Source: Burkholderiales bacterium (GTDB lineage: Bacteria; Pseudomonadota; Gammaproteobacteria; Burkholderiales; Burkholderiaceae_C). Taken from it: 15,867 bases of DNA. The notes beneath the pieces are model-generated. The model saw only the letters and a program-made list of their open reading frames with translations, was not told the origin of the DNA and made no database searches. Position 1 is the stretch's first letter. Every line of letters begins with the position of its first letter. Made by a program: the position numbers and the translations under genes. The stretch is from contig JAGWTL010000025.1 in assembly GCA_028869035.1 (NCBI GenBank), forward strand, positions 1 through 15,867, read 5' to 3'. This document shows, in pieces, positions 1 through 6,689 of the stretch.

Positions 1-141
1 GGCTACGCGCAGTTCAGCTACGGCTTCAACTACTACGGAACCATCGGCACCAACCGCGACGAGTTCGTGGTGGTGCGCAAGATGAACAAGGTGGACTGGC
101 TGGACACGCCAGCGGCGCAGAGCGCGGGGGTGACAGCATGA
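1..141 (+). CDS. narG: Respiratory nitrate reductase alpha subunit, C-terminal end (partial)
   Basis: Only the last 46 codons are present, in frame 1, ending with TGA at 139-141; the gene starts left of the window. The visible tail contains YGTIGTNRDEFVVVRKM and then a short Ala/Thr-rich end, which resembles the C-terminus of NarG, the molybdenum-bis-MGD catalytic subunit that reduces nitrate to nitrite on the cytoplasmic face of the membrane. The assignment is supported mainly by the intact narH, narJ and narI that follow in the standard order. No catalytic residues lie in this fragment. The gap to narH is unusually long (133 bases) and filled by palindromic repeats, whereas nar genes are normally packed closely. 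Confidence 0.88.
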   Translation, partial: GYAQFSYGFNYYGTIGTNRDEFVVVRKMNKVDWLDTPAAQSAGVTA

Positions 142-153
142 ACGACCTCGTTT

Positions 154-253
154 TTCTCCCTCTCCCCCTGGGAGAGGGCAGGGGTGAGGGCTTGAACGCC
201 AATCACCTCCCTAAAACCGCCCTCACCCTAACCCTCTCCCAGAGCGAGAGGGA
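154..253. repeat. Inverted pair of REP-like palindromic elements between narG and narH
   Basis: Two copies of a short palindromic unit face each other. Copy 1 is at about 154-191 and has a CCCTCTCC/GGGAGAGGG hairpin followed by GGGGTGAGGGC. Copy 2 at about 219-253 is the reverse complement arrangement, starting GCCCTCACCC and ending in a CCCTCTCCC/GAGAGGGA hairpin. A spacer of about 27 bases separates them. Related units recur at 4073-4183. They lie in the transcribed gap between narG and narH, so the nar mRNA would carry a large stem-loop here. Similar GAGAGGG-type palindromes are common between genes of Burkholderiales (from memory). A function in mRNA processing or stability is inference. 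Confidence 0.75.
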
Positions 254-274
254 ACAGAACCAGGAGAACAGAAC

Positions 275-1798
275 ATGAAAATCCGCGCTCAAATCGGCAT
301 GGTGCTCAACCTGGACAAGTGCATTGGCTGCCACACCTGTTCGGTCACCTGCAAGAACGTCTGGACCAGCCGCAAAGGCATGGAATACGCCTGGTTCAAC
401 AACGTCGAGACCAAACCCGGCATCGGTTACCCCAAGGAGTGGGAGAACCAGGACAAGTGGAACGGCGGCTGGGTCCGCAAATCGAACGGCAGCATCGAGC
501 CGCGCCAGGGAGCGAAGTGGAAGCTGCTGATGAAGATCTTCGCCAACCCCAATCTGCCGCAGATCGACGACTACTACGAGCCCTTCACCTTCGACTACGA
601 CCACCTGCAGTCGGCGCCCGAGACGCGCGCCGCGCCCACGGCACGCCCGCGCAGCCTGATCACCGGCCAGCGCATGGAGAAGATCGAGTGGGGCCCGAAC
701 TGGGAAGAAATCCTCGGTGGTGAATTCAGCAAGCGTTCGAAGGACAAGAACTTCGACGACGTGCAGAAGGACATCTACGGCCAGTTCGAGAACACCTTCA
801 TGATGTACCTGCCGCGCCTGTGCGAGCACTGCCTGAACCCGGCGTGCGTGGCGAGCTGCCCCTCGGGCTCGATCTACAAGCGCGAGGAAGACGGCATCGT
901 GCTGATCGACCAGGACAAGTGCCGCGGCTGGCGCATGTGCGTCTCCGGCTGCCCCTACAAAAAGATCTATTACAACTGGGAATCGGGCAAGGCCGAGAAG
1001 TGCATCTTCTGCTACCCGCGCATCGAAGCCGGCCAGCCCACCGTGTGCTCGGAGACCTGCGTGGGCCGCATCCGCTACCTGGGCGTGCTGCTGTACGACG
1101 CCGACCGCATCCAGGAAGCCGCCAGCGTGGAACACGACCGCGACCTCTACAACGCCCAGCTCGACATCTTCCTCGACCCGAACGATCCCAAGGTGATCGA
1201 GCAGGCCCGCGCCGACGGCATCCCCGATGCCTGGATGGACGCTGCGCGCAAGAGCCCGGTCTACAAGATGGCGGTGGAGTGGAAGGTGGCCCTGCCCCTG
1301 CACCCCGAGTACCGCACCCTGCCCATGGTCTGGTACGTTCCGCCGCTCTCGCCCATCACGGCGGCAGCGAACGCCGGCGACATCGGCATCAACGGCGAAA
1401 TTCCGGACGTCAAGCAGCTGCGCATCCCGGTCAAGTACCTGGCCAACCTGCTGACCGCCGGCGACACCATGCCGGTGGAACGCGCCCTGGAACGCATGCT
1501 CGCCATGCGCGCCTACCAGCGCGAGAAGCACGTCGAAGGCCGCATCAACACCAGCGCCTTGCAGCAGGTGCAGATGACGCAGGCCGAGGTGGAAGACATG
1601 TACCACGTGATGGCGATTGCCAACTACGAGGACCGCTTCGTGATCCCGAGCTCGCACCGCGAGTACGCCGAGAACACCTTCGACATGCGCGGCGGCTGCG
1701 GCTTCTCGTTTGGCAACGGCTGTTCCGACGGAGCCAGCGAAGCCAGCCTCTTCGGCGCCGGCAAACGCCGCACCATCCCGATCAAAGCCGAGGTATGA
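275..1798 (+). CDS. narH: Respiratory nitrate reductase beta subunit (iron-sulfur protein)
   Basis: This 507-residue protein is close to the roughly 510 residues usual for NarH. It carries electrons from the NarI haems to the NarG molybdenum site through three [4Fe-4S] clusters and one [3Fe-4S] cluster, on the cytoplasmic side of the membrane. The first ferredoxin motif is at Cys16, Cys19, Cys22 and Cys26. Further groups are LCEHCLNPACVASCP and the diagnostic CRGWRMC (Cys216, Trp219, Cys222), where Trp replaces a cysteine as expected for the [3Fe-4S] cluster. More cysteines follow in KCIFC and CSETC. The ATG has AGGAG at 262-266, eight bases upstream. The stop lies two bases before the preferred narJ start. 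All cluster ligands look intact, so the subunit should be functional. Confidence 0.97.
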   Translation: MKIRAQIGMVLNLDKCIGCHTCSVTCKNVWTSRKGMEYAWFNNVETKPGIGYPKEWENQDKWNGGWVRKSNGSIEPRQGAKWKLLMKIFANPNLPQIDDYYEPFTFDYDHLQSAPETRAAPTARPRSLITGQRMEKIEWGPNWEEILGGEFSKRSKDKNFDDVQKDIYGQFENTFMMYLPRLCEHCLNPACVASCPSGSIYKREEDGIVLIDQDKCRGWRMCVSGCPYKKIYYNWESGKAEKCIFCYPRIEAGQPTVCSETCVGRIRYLGVLLYDADRIQEAASVEHDRDLYNAQLDIFLDPNDPKVIEQARADGIPDAWMDAARKSPVYKMAVEWKVALPLHPEYRTLPMVWYVPPLSPITAAANAGDIGINGEIPDVKQLRIPVKYLANLLTAGDTMPVERALERMLAMRAYQREKHVEGRINTSALQQVQMTQAEVEDMYHVMAIANYEDRFVIPSSHREYAENTFDMRGGCGFSFGNGCSDGASEASLFGAGKRRTIPIKAEV

Positions 1799-1800
1799 CC

Positions 1801-2484
1801 ATGAGCACAAACAAATCTTCCCTGACCCTGCGCGTGCTGGCACGCCTGCTGAGCTACCCGGATGCCGAATTGCGCGGCCATCTGGGCGACCTGAACGCCG
1901 CGCTGCACGGCGAACAGGCTCTCGGCACGCAGCGCCTGGAAGAACTGGCGGCCCTGTTGAAGTCCCTGCGCACGCGCGACCCGCTGCTGGTCGAAGCCGA
2001 CTACGTGCAGCTCTTCGACCGCGGCCGCGCCACCTCCCTGCACCTGTTCGAGCACGTGCACGGCGACAGCCGCGACCGGGGACCTGCCATGATCGACCTG
2101 GCCCAGACCTACGAGAAGGCCGGCCTCTACCTGGCCGAGGGCGAACTGCCCGACTACCTGCCGGTGGTGCTGGAGTTCGTCTCCACCCAGCCGGTCAAGG
2201 AGGCGCGCGCCTTCCTGGGCGAGATCGCCCACATCCTCAACGCCATCTTCAGTGCCCTGGTGAAACGCGAGAGCCCCTACGCCAGCGTGCTGGGCGCCCT
2301 GCTGGAGATCGCTGGCGAGCGGGCCCAGGCCGTGAAGGTGGCGGAAGACGAGCCGCTGGACCAGGCCTGGGAAGAGCCCATGGCCTTCGGCGGCTGTTCG
2401 ACGGAAGGCCAGGCCAAGCCCGGCCAGCCCCAACCCATCCGCATCGTCAGGAACGTTGCGCAGCCCGCTGCGCCAGGAGCATGA
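1801..2484 (+). CDS. narJ: Nitrate reductase assembly chaperone NarJ
   Basis: A 227-residue TorD/NarJ-family chaperone that binds apo-NarG and helps insert the molybdenum cofactor and an iron-sulfur cluster before membrane docking. It is not part of the final enzyme. The N-terminal part LRVLARLLSYPDAEL and the central segment YVQLFDRGRATSLHLFEHVHGDSRDRG are typical of NarJ, as is LPDYLPVVLEFVS. Two in-frame ATGs exist at 1795 (overlapping the narH stop) and 1801. The GAGG at 1790-1793 lies one base from the first and seven from the second, so 1801 is preferred. The stop at 2482-2484 sits just ahead of narI, which points to translational coupling. The C-terminal Gly/Pro/Gln-rich tail is probably disordered. 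Confidence 0.95.
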   Translation: MSTNKSSLTLRVLARLLSYPDAELRGHLGDLNAALHGEQALGTQRLEELAALLKSLRTRDPLLVEADYVQLFDRGRATSLHLFEHVHGDSRDRGPAMIDLAQTYEKAGLYLAEGELPDYLPVVLEFVSTQPVKEARAFLGEIAHILNAIFSALVKRESPYASVLGALLEIAGERAQAVKVAEDEPLDQAWEEPMAFGGCSTEGQAKPGQPQPIRIVRNVAQPAAPGA

Positions 2485-2486
2485 GC

Positions 2487-3221
2487 ATGAACTACCTCAA
2501 CCAGTTCGTCTTCGGGATCTATCCCTACATCTGCCTCACGGTCTTCCTGCTGGGCAGCCTGGTGCGCTTCGACCGCGACCAGTACACCTGGAAAAGCGAT
2601 TCCTCACAGCTGCTCAAGGCCGGCCAGCTGCGCTGGGGCAGCAACCTCTTCCACGTCGGTATCCTCTTTCTCTTCTTCGGCCACACCGTGGGCATGCTGA
2701 CGCCGCACTTCGTCTACGAGCCCTTCATGACGGCGGGCGCCAAGCAGCTGCTGGCCATGGTCTCGGGCGGCGTGTTCGGTGCATTGGGCCTGCTGGGTCT
2801 GACCCTGCTGCTGCACCGCCGCCTGTTCGAGCCGCGCATCCGCGCCACCAGCAAACCCGGCGACATCGTGCTGCTGCTCCTGCTCTGGCTGCAATTCGCG
2901 CTGGGCCTGGCCACCATCCCGCTCTCGGCCCAGCATCTGGACGGCGGCATGATGCTGTTGCTGGCCGAGTGGGCCCAGCGCATCGTGACCTTCCGCGGCG
3001 GCGCGGTGGAATTGCTGGCCGAGGCCAGCTGGGTCTTCAAGGCCCACATGTTCCTGGGCATGAGCATCTTCCTGATCTTCCCCTTCACGCGCCTGGTGCA
3101 TGTCTGGAGCGGCTTCGCCTCGGTGAGCTACCTGATGCGCCCCTACCAGGTGGTGCGCAGCCGCCGGCTGAACCTGCCCGCCGGCCACAACCTGCCGCGC
3201 CAACCCGGCGCCCGCGTCTGA
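2487..3221 (+). CDS. narI: Respiratory nitrate reductase gamma subunit (cytochrome b)
   Basis: A 244-residue membrane subunit that oxidises quinol at the periplasmic side and passes electrons through two b-type haems to NarH. About five hydrophobic segments are visible (near 3-24, 53-72, 88-109, 126-146 and 185-205). The four haem ligands fall at His56, His66, His187 and His205 with this start, the same numbers as in the E. coli protein. That supports both the identity and the choice of ATG at 2487. An in-frame ATG at 2481 overlaps the narJ stop (ATGA), but AGGAG at 2475-2479 is only one base from it and seven from 2487. The next gene follows after 10 bases. Confidence 0.96.
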   Translation: MNYLNQFVFGIYPYICLTVFLLGSLVRFDRDQYTWKSDSSQLLKAGQLRWGSNLFHVGILFLFFGHTVGMLTPHFVYEPFMTAGAKQLLAMVSGGVFGALGLLGLTLLLHRRLFEPRIRATSKPGDIVLLLLLWLQFALGLATIPLSAQHLDGGMMLLLAEWAQRIVTFRGGAVELLAEASWVFKAHMFLGMSIFLIFPFTRLVHVWSGFASVSYLMRPYQVVRSRRLNLPAGHNLPRQPGARV

Positions 3222-3231
3222 GGAGGAAGAC

Positions 3232-4059
3232 ATGAAAGAACCCTGCTCACCCAGCTGCGGTTGCACCGGCGCCGAAGCCGACACGGCGGTCGCCACCCCT
3301 GTTGCCATCGCCCGCGTCAACGGCCAGCCGCTGCAGCGCGCCGATGAAACACTGGCTGACGACGAACTGCGCCAGCGCGCCTGCACCGAACTGCTGCGCC
3401 AGGCCGCGCAGCGCGCCGGCCTGCTGGCGGCTGAGGACAGCGCGGCCGACGGTGTGCCCAGCGAGGCGGCGGTAGACGCCATCGAGCAACTGCTCGAACA
3501 AAGCCTGCAGATCCCCGAGCCCTCGGAAGAAGCTTGCCGCCGCCACCATGCCGCCCACGCTGCGCGTTATCGCATCGGCGAGCGGGCCCATGTGCGCCAC
3601 ATCCTGTTCGCGGTGACGCCGGGTGTCGACGTGGTCGCCCTGCGCAAGCGCGCCGAAAGCGCCCTGCTGGACGTGCGCAGCCACGACGGCACGGGCGACC
3701 CCTTCATCGAGGCCGCGCGCAAGCTTTCCAACTGCCCCAGCGGCGCCGAGGGCGGCGAGCTGGGCTGGCTCAGCGCGCAGGACTGCGCCCCCGAGTTCGC
3801 GCGCGAGATCTTCGGCCAGCCGGAGGTGGGCGTGCTGCCGCGCCTGGTGCACAGCCGCTTCGGCCTGCACGTGGTGGACGTGCGCCAGCGCGAAGCCGGG
3901 GTGGACCAGCCCTTCGAATCGGTGCACGGCGCCGTGGCCACGACGCTGCGCCAGCAGACCTACGTGACCGCGCTGCGCCAGTACCTGGCCCTGCTGGCCG
4001 GGCAGGCCGAGCTGGAAGGCGTGGAACTGGACGCGGCCGACACCCCCTTGGTGCAGTGA
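3232..4059 (+). CDS. Cytoplasmic parvulin-type peptidyl-prolyl isomerase of the nar operon (NifM/PpiC-like)
   Basis: A 275-residue protein preceded by a strong AGGAGG (3221-3226) and starting 10 bases after narI, so it belongs to the nar operon. Residues about 20-110 form a helical SurA/NifM-like N-terminal part. Residues about 118-218 are a parvulin rotamase domain, with VRHILFAV at the start, GAEGGELGWLSAQDCAPEFA in the middle and HSRFGLHVVDV at the end. There is no signal peptide, so it should act in the cytoplasm, unlike SurA and PrsA. PpiC-type isomerases occur after narI in Pseudomonas nar operons, where a role in folding nitrate reductase is assumed. The N-terminus has a small cysteine cluster (Cys5, Cys9, Cys11) that could bind a metal; this is inference. 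Confidence 0.88.
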   Translation: MKEPCSPSCGCTGAEADTAVATPVAIARVNGQPLQRADETLADDELRQRACTELLRQAAQRAGLLAAEDSAADGVPSEAAVDAIEQLLEQSLQIPEPSEEACRRHHAAHAARYRIGERAHVRHILFAVTPGVDVVALRKRAESALLDVRSHDGTGDPFIEAARKLSNCPSGAEGGELGWLSAQDCAPEFAREIFGQPEVGVLPRLVHSRFGLHVVDVRQREAGVDQPFESVHGAVATTLRQQTYVTALRQYLALLAGQAELEGVELDAADTPLVQ

Positions 4060-4072
4060 CGATGAATACCGG

Positions 4073-4183
4073 CTCTCACCCCTACCCTCTCCCAAAGGGA
4101 GAGGGGGTATCCCTCCTCTCCTCCTGGGAGAGGGCATCTTTCTTATCCCCTCTCCCTCTGGGAGAGGGCTAGGGTGAGGGCGC
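4073..4183. repeat. Cluster of three REP-like palindromic elements
   Basis: Three degenerate copies of the unit seen at 154-253 fill most of the gap between the prolyl isomerase and carbonic anhydrase genes. Copy A (about 4073-4108) begins with CTCACCCCTACCCTCTCCC and folds onto GGGAGAGGGGG. Copy B (about 4110-4138) is shorter and lacks the GGGTGAGGG arm. Copy C (about 4144-4183) runs from CCCCTCTCCCTC to GGGCTAGGGTGAGGGCG and is in the opposite orientation to A. A and C thus form an inverted pair around B. The hairpins could mark the end of the nar transcript, since no ordinary U-tract terminator is visible after the isomerase gene. Confidence 0.72.
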
Positions 4184-4201
4184 GCCGAGCGCATACCGCC
4201 C

Positions 4202-5005
4202 ATGCCCGATGAACTGCTGGAGCGTCTGCGGCGCTTTCACGACCAGACCTTTCCGGGCGTGCAGGACCAGTTCCAGGATCTGGTGACGCACGGCCAGCAC
4301 CCCACCATCCTCTTCATCGGCTGCTCCGACTCGCGCCTGGTGCCCTACCTGCTCACGGGCACGGGGCCAGGCGAACTCTTCGTGGTGCGCAACGTGGCGG
4401 CCTTCGTGCCGCCGCACGACGGCATGACGACCGTGCCCTCGGGCGACATGCCCCCCGAAGGTGCCTATCTGGGCGCCGCGCGGCGTTTCACCGGCTACCA
4501 CGGCACGGCCGCGGCCATCGAGTTCGCGGTGCTCAACCTCAAGGTCTCGCGCATCGTGGTCTGCGGCCACAGCCACTGCGGCGGCATCCGCGCGCTCTAC
4601 GAAGGGGCCCCGAAAGAGGCCATCAACCTGGCCGCCTGGCTGGAACTGGGCCGCGAAGCCGTGCTGCCCGTGCAGATGTCGCCCGAGGCACTGCGCCGCA
4701 CCGAGCAGCGCGCCGTGATCCTGCAGCTGGAGCGCCTGATGGGCTACCCCATGGTGCGCGAACGCGTGGAGGCCGGCCAGCTGGCTCTGCACGGCTGGCA
4801 CTATGTGATCGAAGATGGCGAAGTGCATGTATTCGACGTCAAGAGCGGGGAGTTCGTGCCGGCCTCCAGCGCCACGCACAGCGGCACTGGACCCTGTGCC
4901 GACTCTGATGACACAATGGCCCAAGCGCTGTTCAACGAAATCGACGACAGCTATCGGCCGCAGCAGGCGGCTGCCGGGGGACCCCGCCAGGAGCACAAGC
5001 CCTAG
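4202..5005 (+). CDS. Beta-class carbonic anhydrase
   Basis: A 267-residue zinc enzyme that interconverts CO2 and bicarbonate. The zinc ligands are Cys41 in GCSDSR and His123 and Cys126 in VCGHSHCGG. The Asp43/Arg45 dyad of beta carbonic anhydrases is present, as is the VVRNVAAFVPP segment after it. Compared with typical family members of about 200-220 residues, there is an extra stretch of roughly 20 residues (about 75-98, containing GDMPPEGAYLGAARRF) before the HGTAAAIEFAV helix, and a longer C-terminal tail. No good Shine-Dalgarno sequence precedes the ATG. The gene follows the nar operon in the same direction after a repeat-filled gap of 142 bases, so co-transcription is possible but unproven. 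Confidence 0.93.
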   Translation: MPDELLERLRRFHDQTFPGVQDQFQDLVTHGQHPTILFIGCSDSRLVPYLLTGTGPGELFVVRNVAAFVPPHDGMTTVPSGDMPPEGAYLGAARRFTGYHGTAAAIEFAVLNLKVSRIVVCGHSHCGGIRALYEGAPKEAINLAAWLELGREAVLPVQMSPEALRRTEQRAVILQLERLMGYPMVRERVEAGQLALHGWHYVIEDGEVHVFDVKSGEFVPASSATHSGTGPCADSDDTMAQALFNEIDDSYRPQQAAAGGPRQEHKP

Positions 5006-5055
5006 CGCGCCCCCGTCCAGCCCGCGGACCGGTGGCGTATGAGGAGACTGGATCC

Positions 5056-6597
5056 ATGCGTATCGCTGACTGGAAACTGGGTACCCGCCTCGGACTGGCC
5101 CTGGGCCTGCCCCTGCTGCTGCTGGCGGGCCTCACCCTGCTGGCCCTGCAGCAGCTGCAGCAGGTCGGCATTGCCAGCGAACGCATGAGCGCCGGCGACC
5201 GCGCCCAGACCGAGGCCGCGTTGCAGATCACCGCCGGCACCGAGCAGCTCTCGCGCCTGACCCAGCAGCAGATCACCGCCCCCATCGCCGCCCCCACGGG
5301 CCAGATCCGCGAACAGCAGACCGCCGCCAACCGCCAGATCGACCAGGCCCTGGCCACGCTGGAACGCCTGGGCTCGCGCAGCGATGCCCAGGTGCTGACC
5401 GATCTCAAGCGTCACCGCGCCGCCCATACCGAATCGGCCGAACGTGTGGTCAAGCTGGTCGAGGAAAACCTGCGGCCCGAGGCCTCGCTGCTCTTCATCG
5501 GCGAGACCCTGCCCGCGCTCAAGGCCCTGCAGCAGTCCATCCAGACCCTGACCGCCCTGCAGCGCAAAAGCGTGGAGCGCGGCAGCATCGCCGCCGCGCG
5601 CACGCTGCTGCTCTACTGCGGCGTGGCCGCCGTGCTGCTGGCGGCACTCTGGGGCCTGTGGCTGCTGCTGCCGCTCGCACGTGGCCTGCGCGAGAACCTG
5701 CGCGCGGCGCGGCAGCTGGCCGGCGGCGAACTCGACACCCCGATTGAAGCGCGCGCACACGACGAAAGCGGCCAGGTGCAGGCCGCCCTGGTCCGCATCC
5801 AGCAGGGCGTGCAACAGCTGATCGCGCAGGTGCACCAGGACGCCGAGCAGCTGGCCATGGACACCCAGGCGCTGGCCGCCCCCGAACAGGCCGAGGCCCG
5901 GCGCAGCCCGCAGGCGGCACGCGTGGAGCAGGCCCAGACCAGCATGCAGGCCCTGGCCGGCACCCTGAAGCACAGCCATGACAGCGGACGCCAGGCCCAG
6001 ACGCTTGCCGCCGAAGCCGCCAAGGTGGCCGAGCGCGGCGGCGCGGTGGTGAGCCAGGTGGTGGACACCATGCAGGACATCCGCACATCGTCCGCCCGCA
6101 TCGCCGACATCATCGGCGTGATCGACGGCATCGCCTTCCAGACCAATATCCTGGCGCTCAACGCCGCGGTGGAAGCCGCGCGCGCCGGCGAGCAGGGCCG
6201 CGGTTTTGCCGTGGTGGCCAGTGAAGTGCGCTCGCTGGCCGGGCGCAGCGCCGCCGCGGCCAAGGAGATCAAGCAGCTCATCGATGCCTCGGTCGGCAGC
6301 GTGGCCGAAGGCGGCAAGCTGGTCGAGCAGGCCGGCCGCACCATGCAGGAGGTGGTGGGCCAGGTGCGCCAGGTGGCCGAGACCATGGCGCAGATCACGC
6401 GCGAAGGCCAGGCCCAGGACCAGGGTTTCAGCCAGCTGCAGGACGCCATCACGCAGCTGGAACAGATGGTCAGCGACAACGCCGCCGTGCTGGACCGCTC
6501 GGCCGCCTCGGCCCAGGCCCTGGAGCAGCAGGCCCGCCAGCTGGCCGTCAACGTGGGCGGCTACCGCCTGGGCAGCGCGCCGCTGCGCCTGCGCTGA
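5056..6597 (+). CDS. Methyl-accepting chemotaxis protein
   Basis: A 513-residue transmembrane chemoreceptor. TM1 is about 11-32 and TM2 about 182-206, and they flank a helical Gln-rich periplasmic part (about 33-181) that resembles a four-helix-bundle sensor. A HAMP region follows at about 205-257. The signalling domain contains the highly conserved hairpin tip (about 355-388), including IDGIAFQTNILALNAAVEAA and GRGFAVVASEVRSLA, which contacts CheA and CheW. The C-terminus ends in Leu-Arg-Leu-Arg without the NWETF-type pentapeptide that tethers CheR and CheB in some receptors. The ATG at 5056 has GAGGAG (5041-5046) nine bases upstream; an in-frame GTG at 5032 lies before that site and is not preferred. 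The ligand cannot be told from sequence. Confidence 0.93.
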   Translation: MRIADWKLGTRLGLALGLPLLLLAGLTLLALQQLQQVGIASERMSAGDRAQTEAALQITAGTEQLSRLTQQQITAPIAAPTGQIREQQTAANRQIDQALATLERLGSRSDAQVLTDLKRHRAAHTESAERVVKLVEENLRPEASLLFIGETLPALKALQQSIQTLTALQRKSVERGSIAAARTLLLYCGVAAVLLAALWGLWLLLPLARGLRENLRAARQLAGGELDTPIEARAHDESGQVQAALVRIQQGVQQLIAQVHQDAEQLAMDTQALAAPEQAEARRSPQAARVEQAQTSMQALAGTLKHSHDSGRQAQTLAAEAAKVAERGGAVVSQVVDTMQDIRTSSARIADIIGVIDGIAFQTNILALNAAVEAARAGEQGRGFAVVASEVRSLAGRSAAAAKEIKQLIDASVGSVAEGGKLVEQAGRTMQEVVGQVRQVAETMAQITREGQAQDQGFSQLQDAITQLEQMVSDNAAVLDRSAASAQALEQQARQLAVNVGGYRLGSAPLRLR

Positions 6598-6601
6598 TTT
6601 C

Positions 6602-6615
6602 TTGACGCAGCGCAA
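6602..6615 (+). promoter_or_regulatory. Possible FNR/Dnr-type binding site
   Basis: TTGAC-N4-CGCAA has the 14-base length of an FNR/Anr/Dnr box (TTGAT/C-N4-A/GTCAA). The left half is perfect and the right half matches in its last three bases. It lies 75 bases before the ATG of the flavoprotein gene at 6690. The site is imperfect and could be chance, but a nitrate-respiring host would be expected to have such regulators. Confidence 0.25.
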
Positions 6616-6689
6616 AACACCGCGCGGGCATCGTCCTTAAGCTGGCGGCTGGTCTTTTTTTACCGGCTACCGTGGCCGTCTGCCCGTTC

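Noticed and set aside
203..1843. Long - strand open frame (546 codons) over narH
   Set aside because: It is a mirror frame of the well-supported narH gene in GC-rich DNA; the translation is low complexity and matches no family.
5002..6615. Long - strand open frame over the chemoreceptor gene
   Set aside because: Shadow of the strongly supported chemoreceptor; its His/Gly/Ala-rich product has no domain character.
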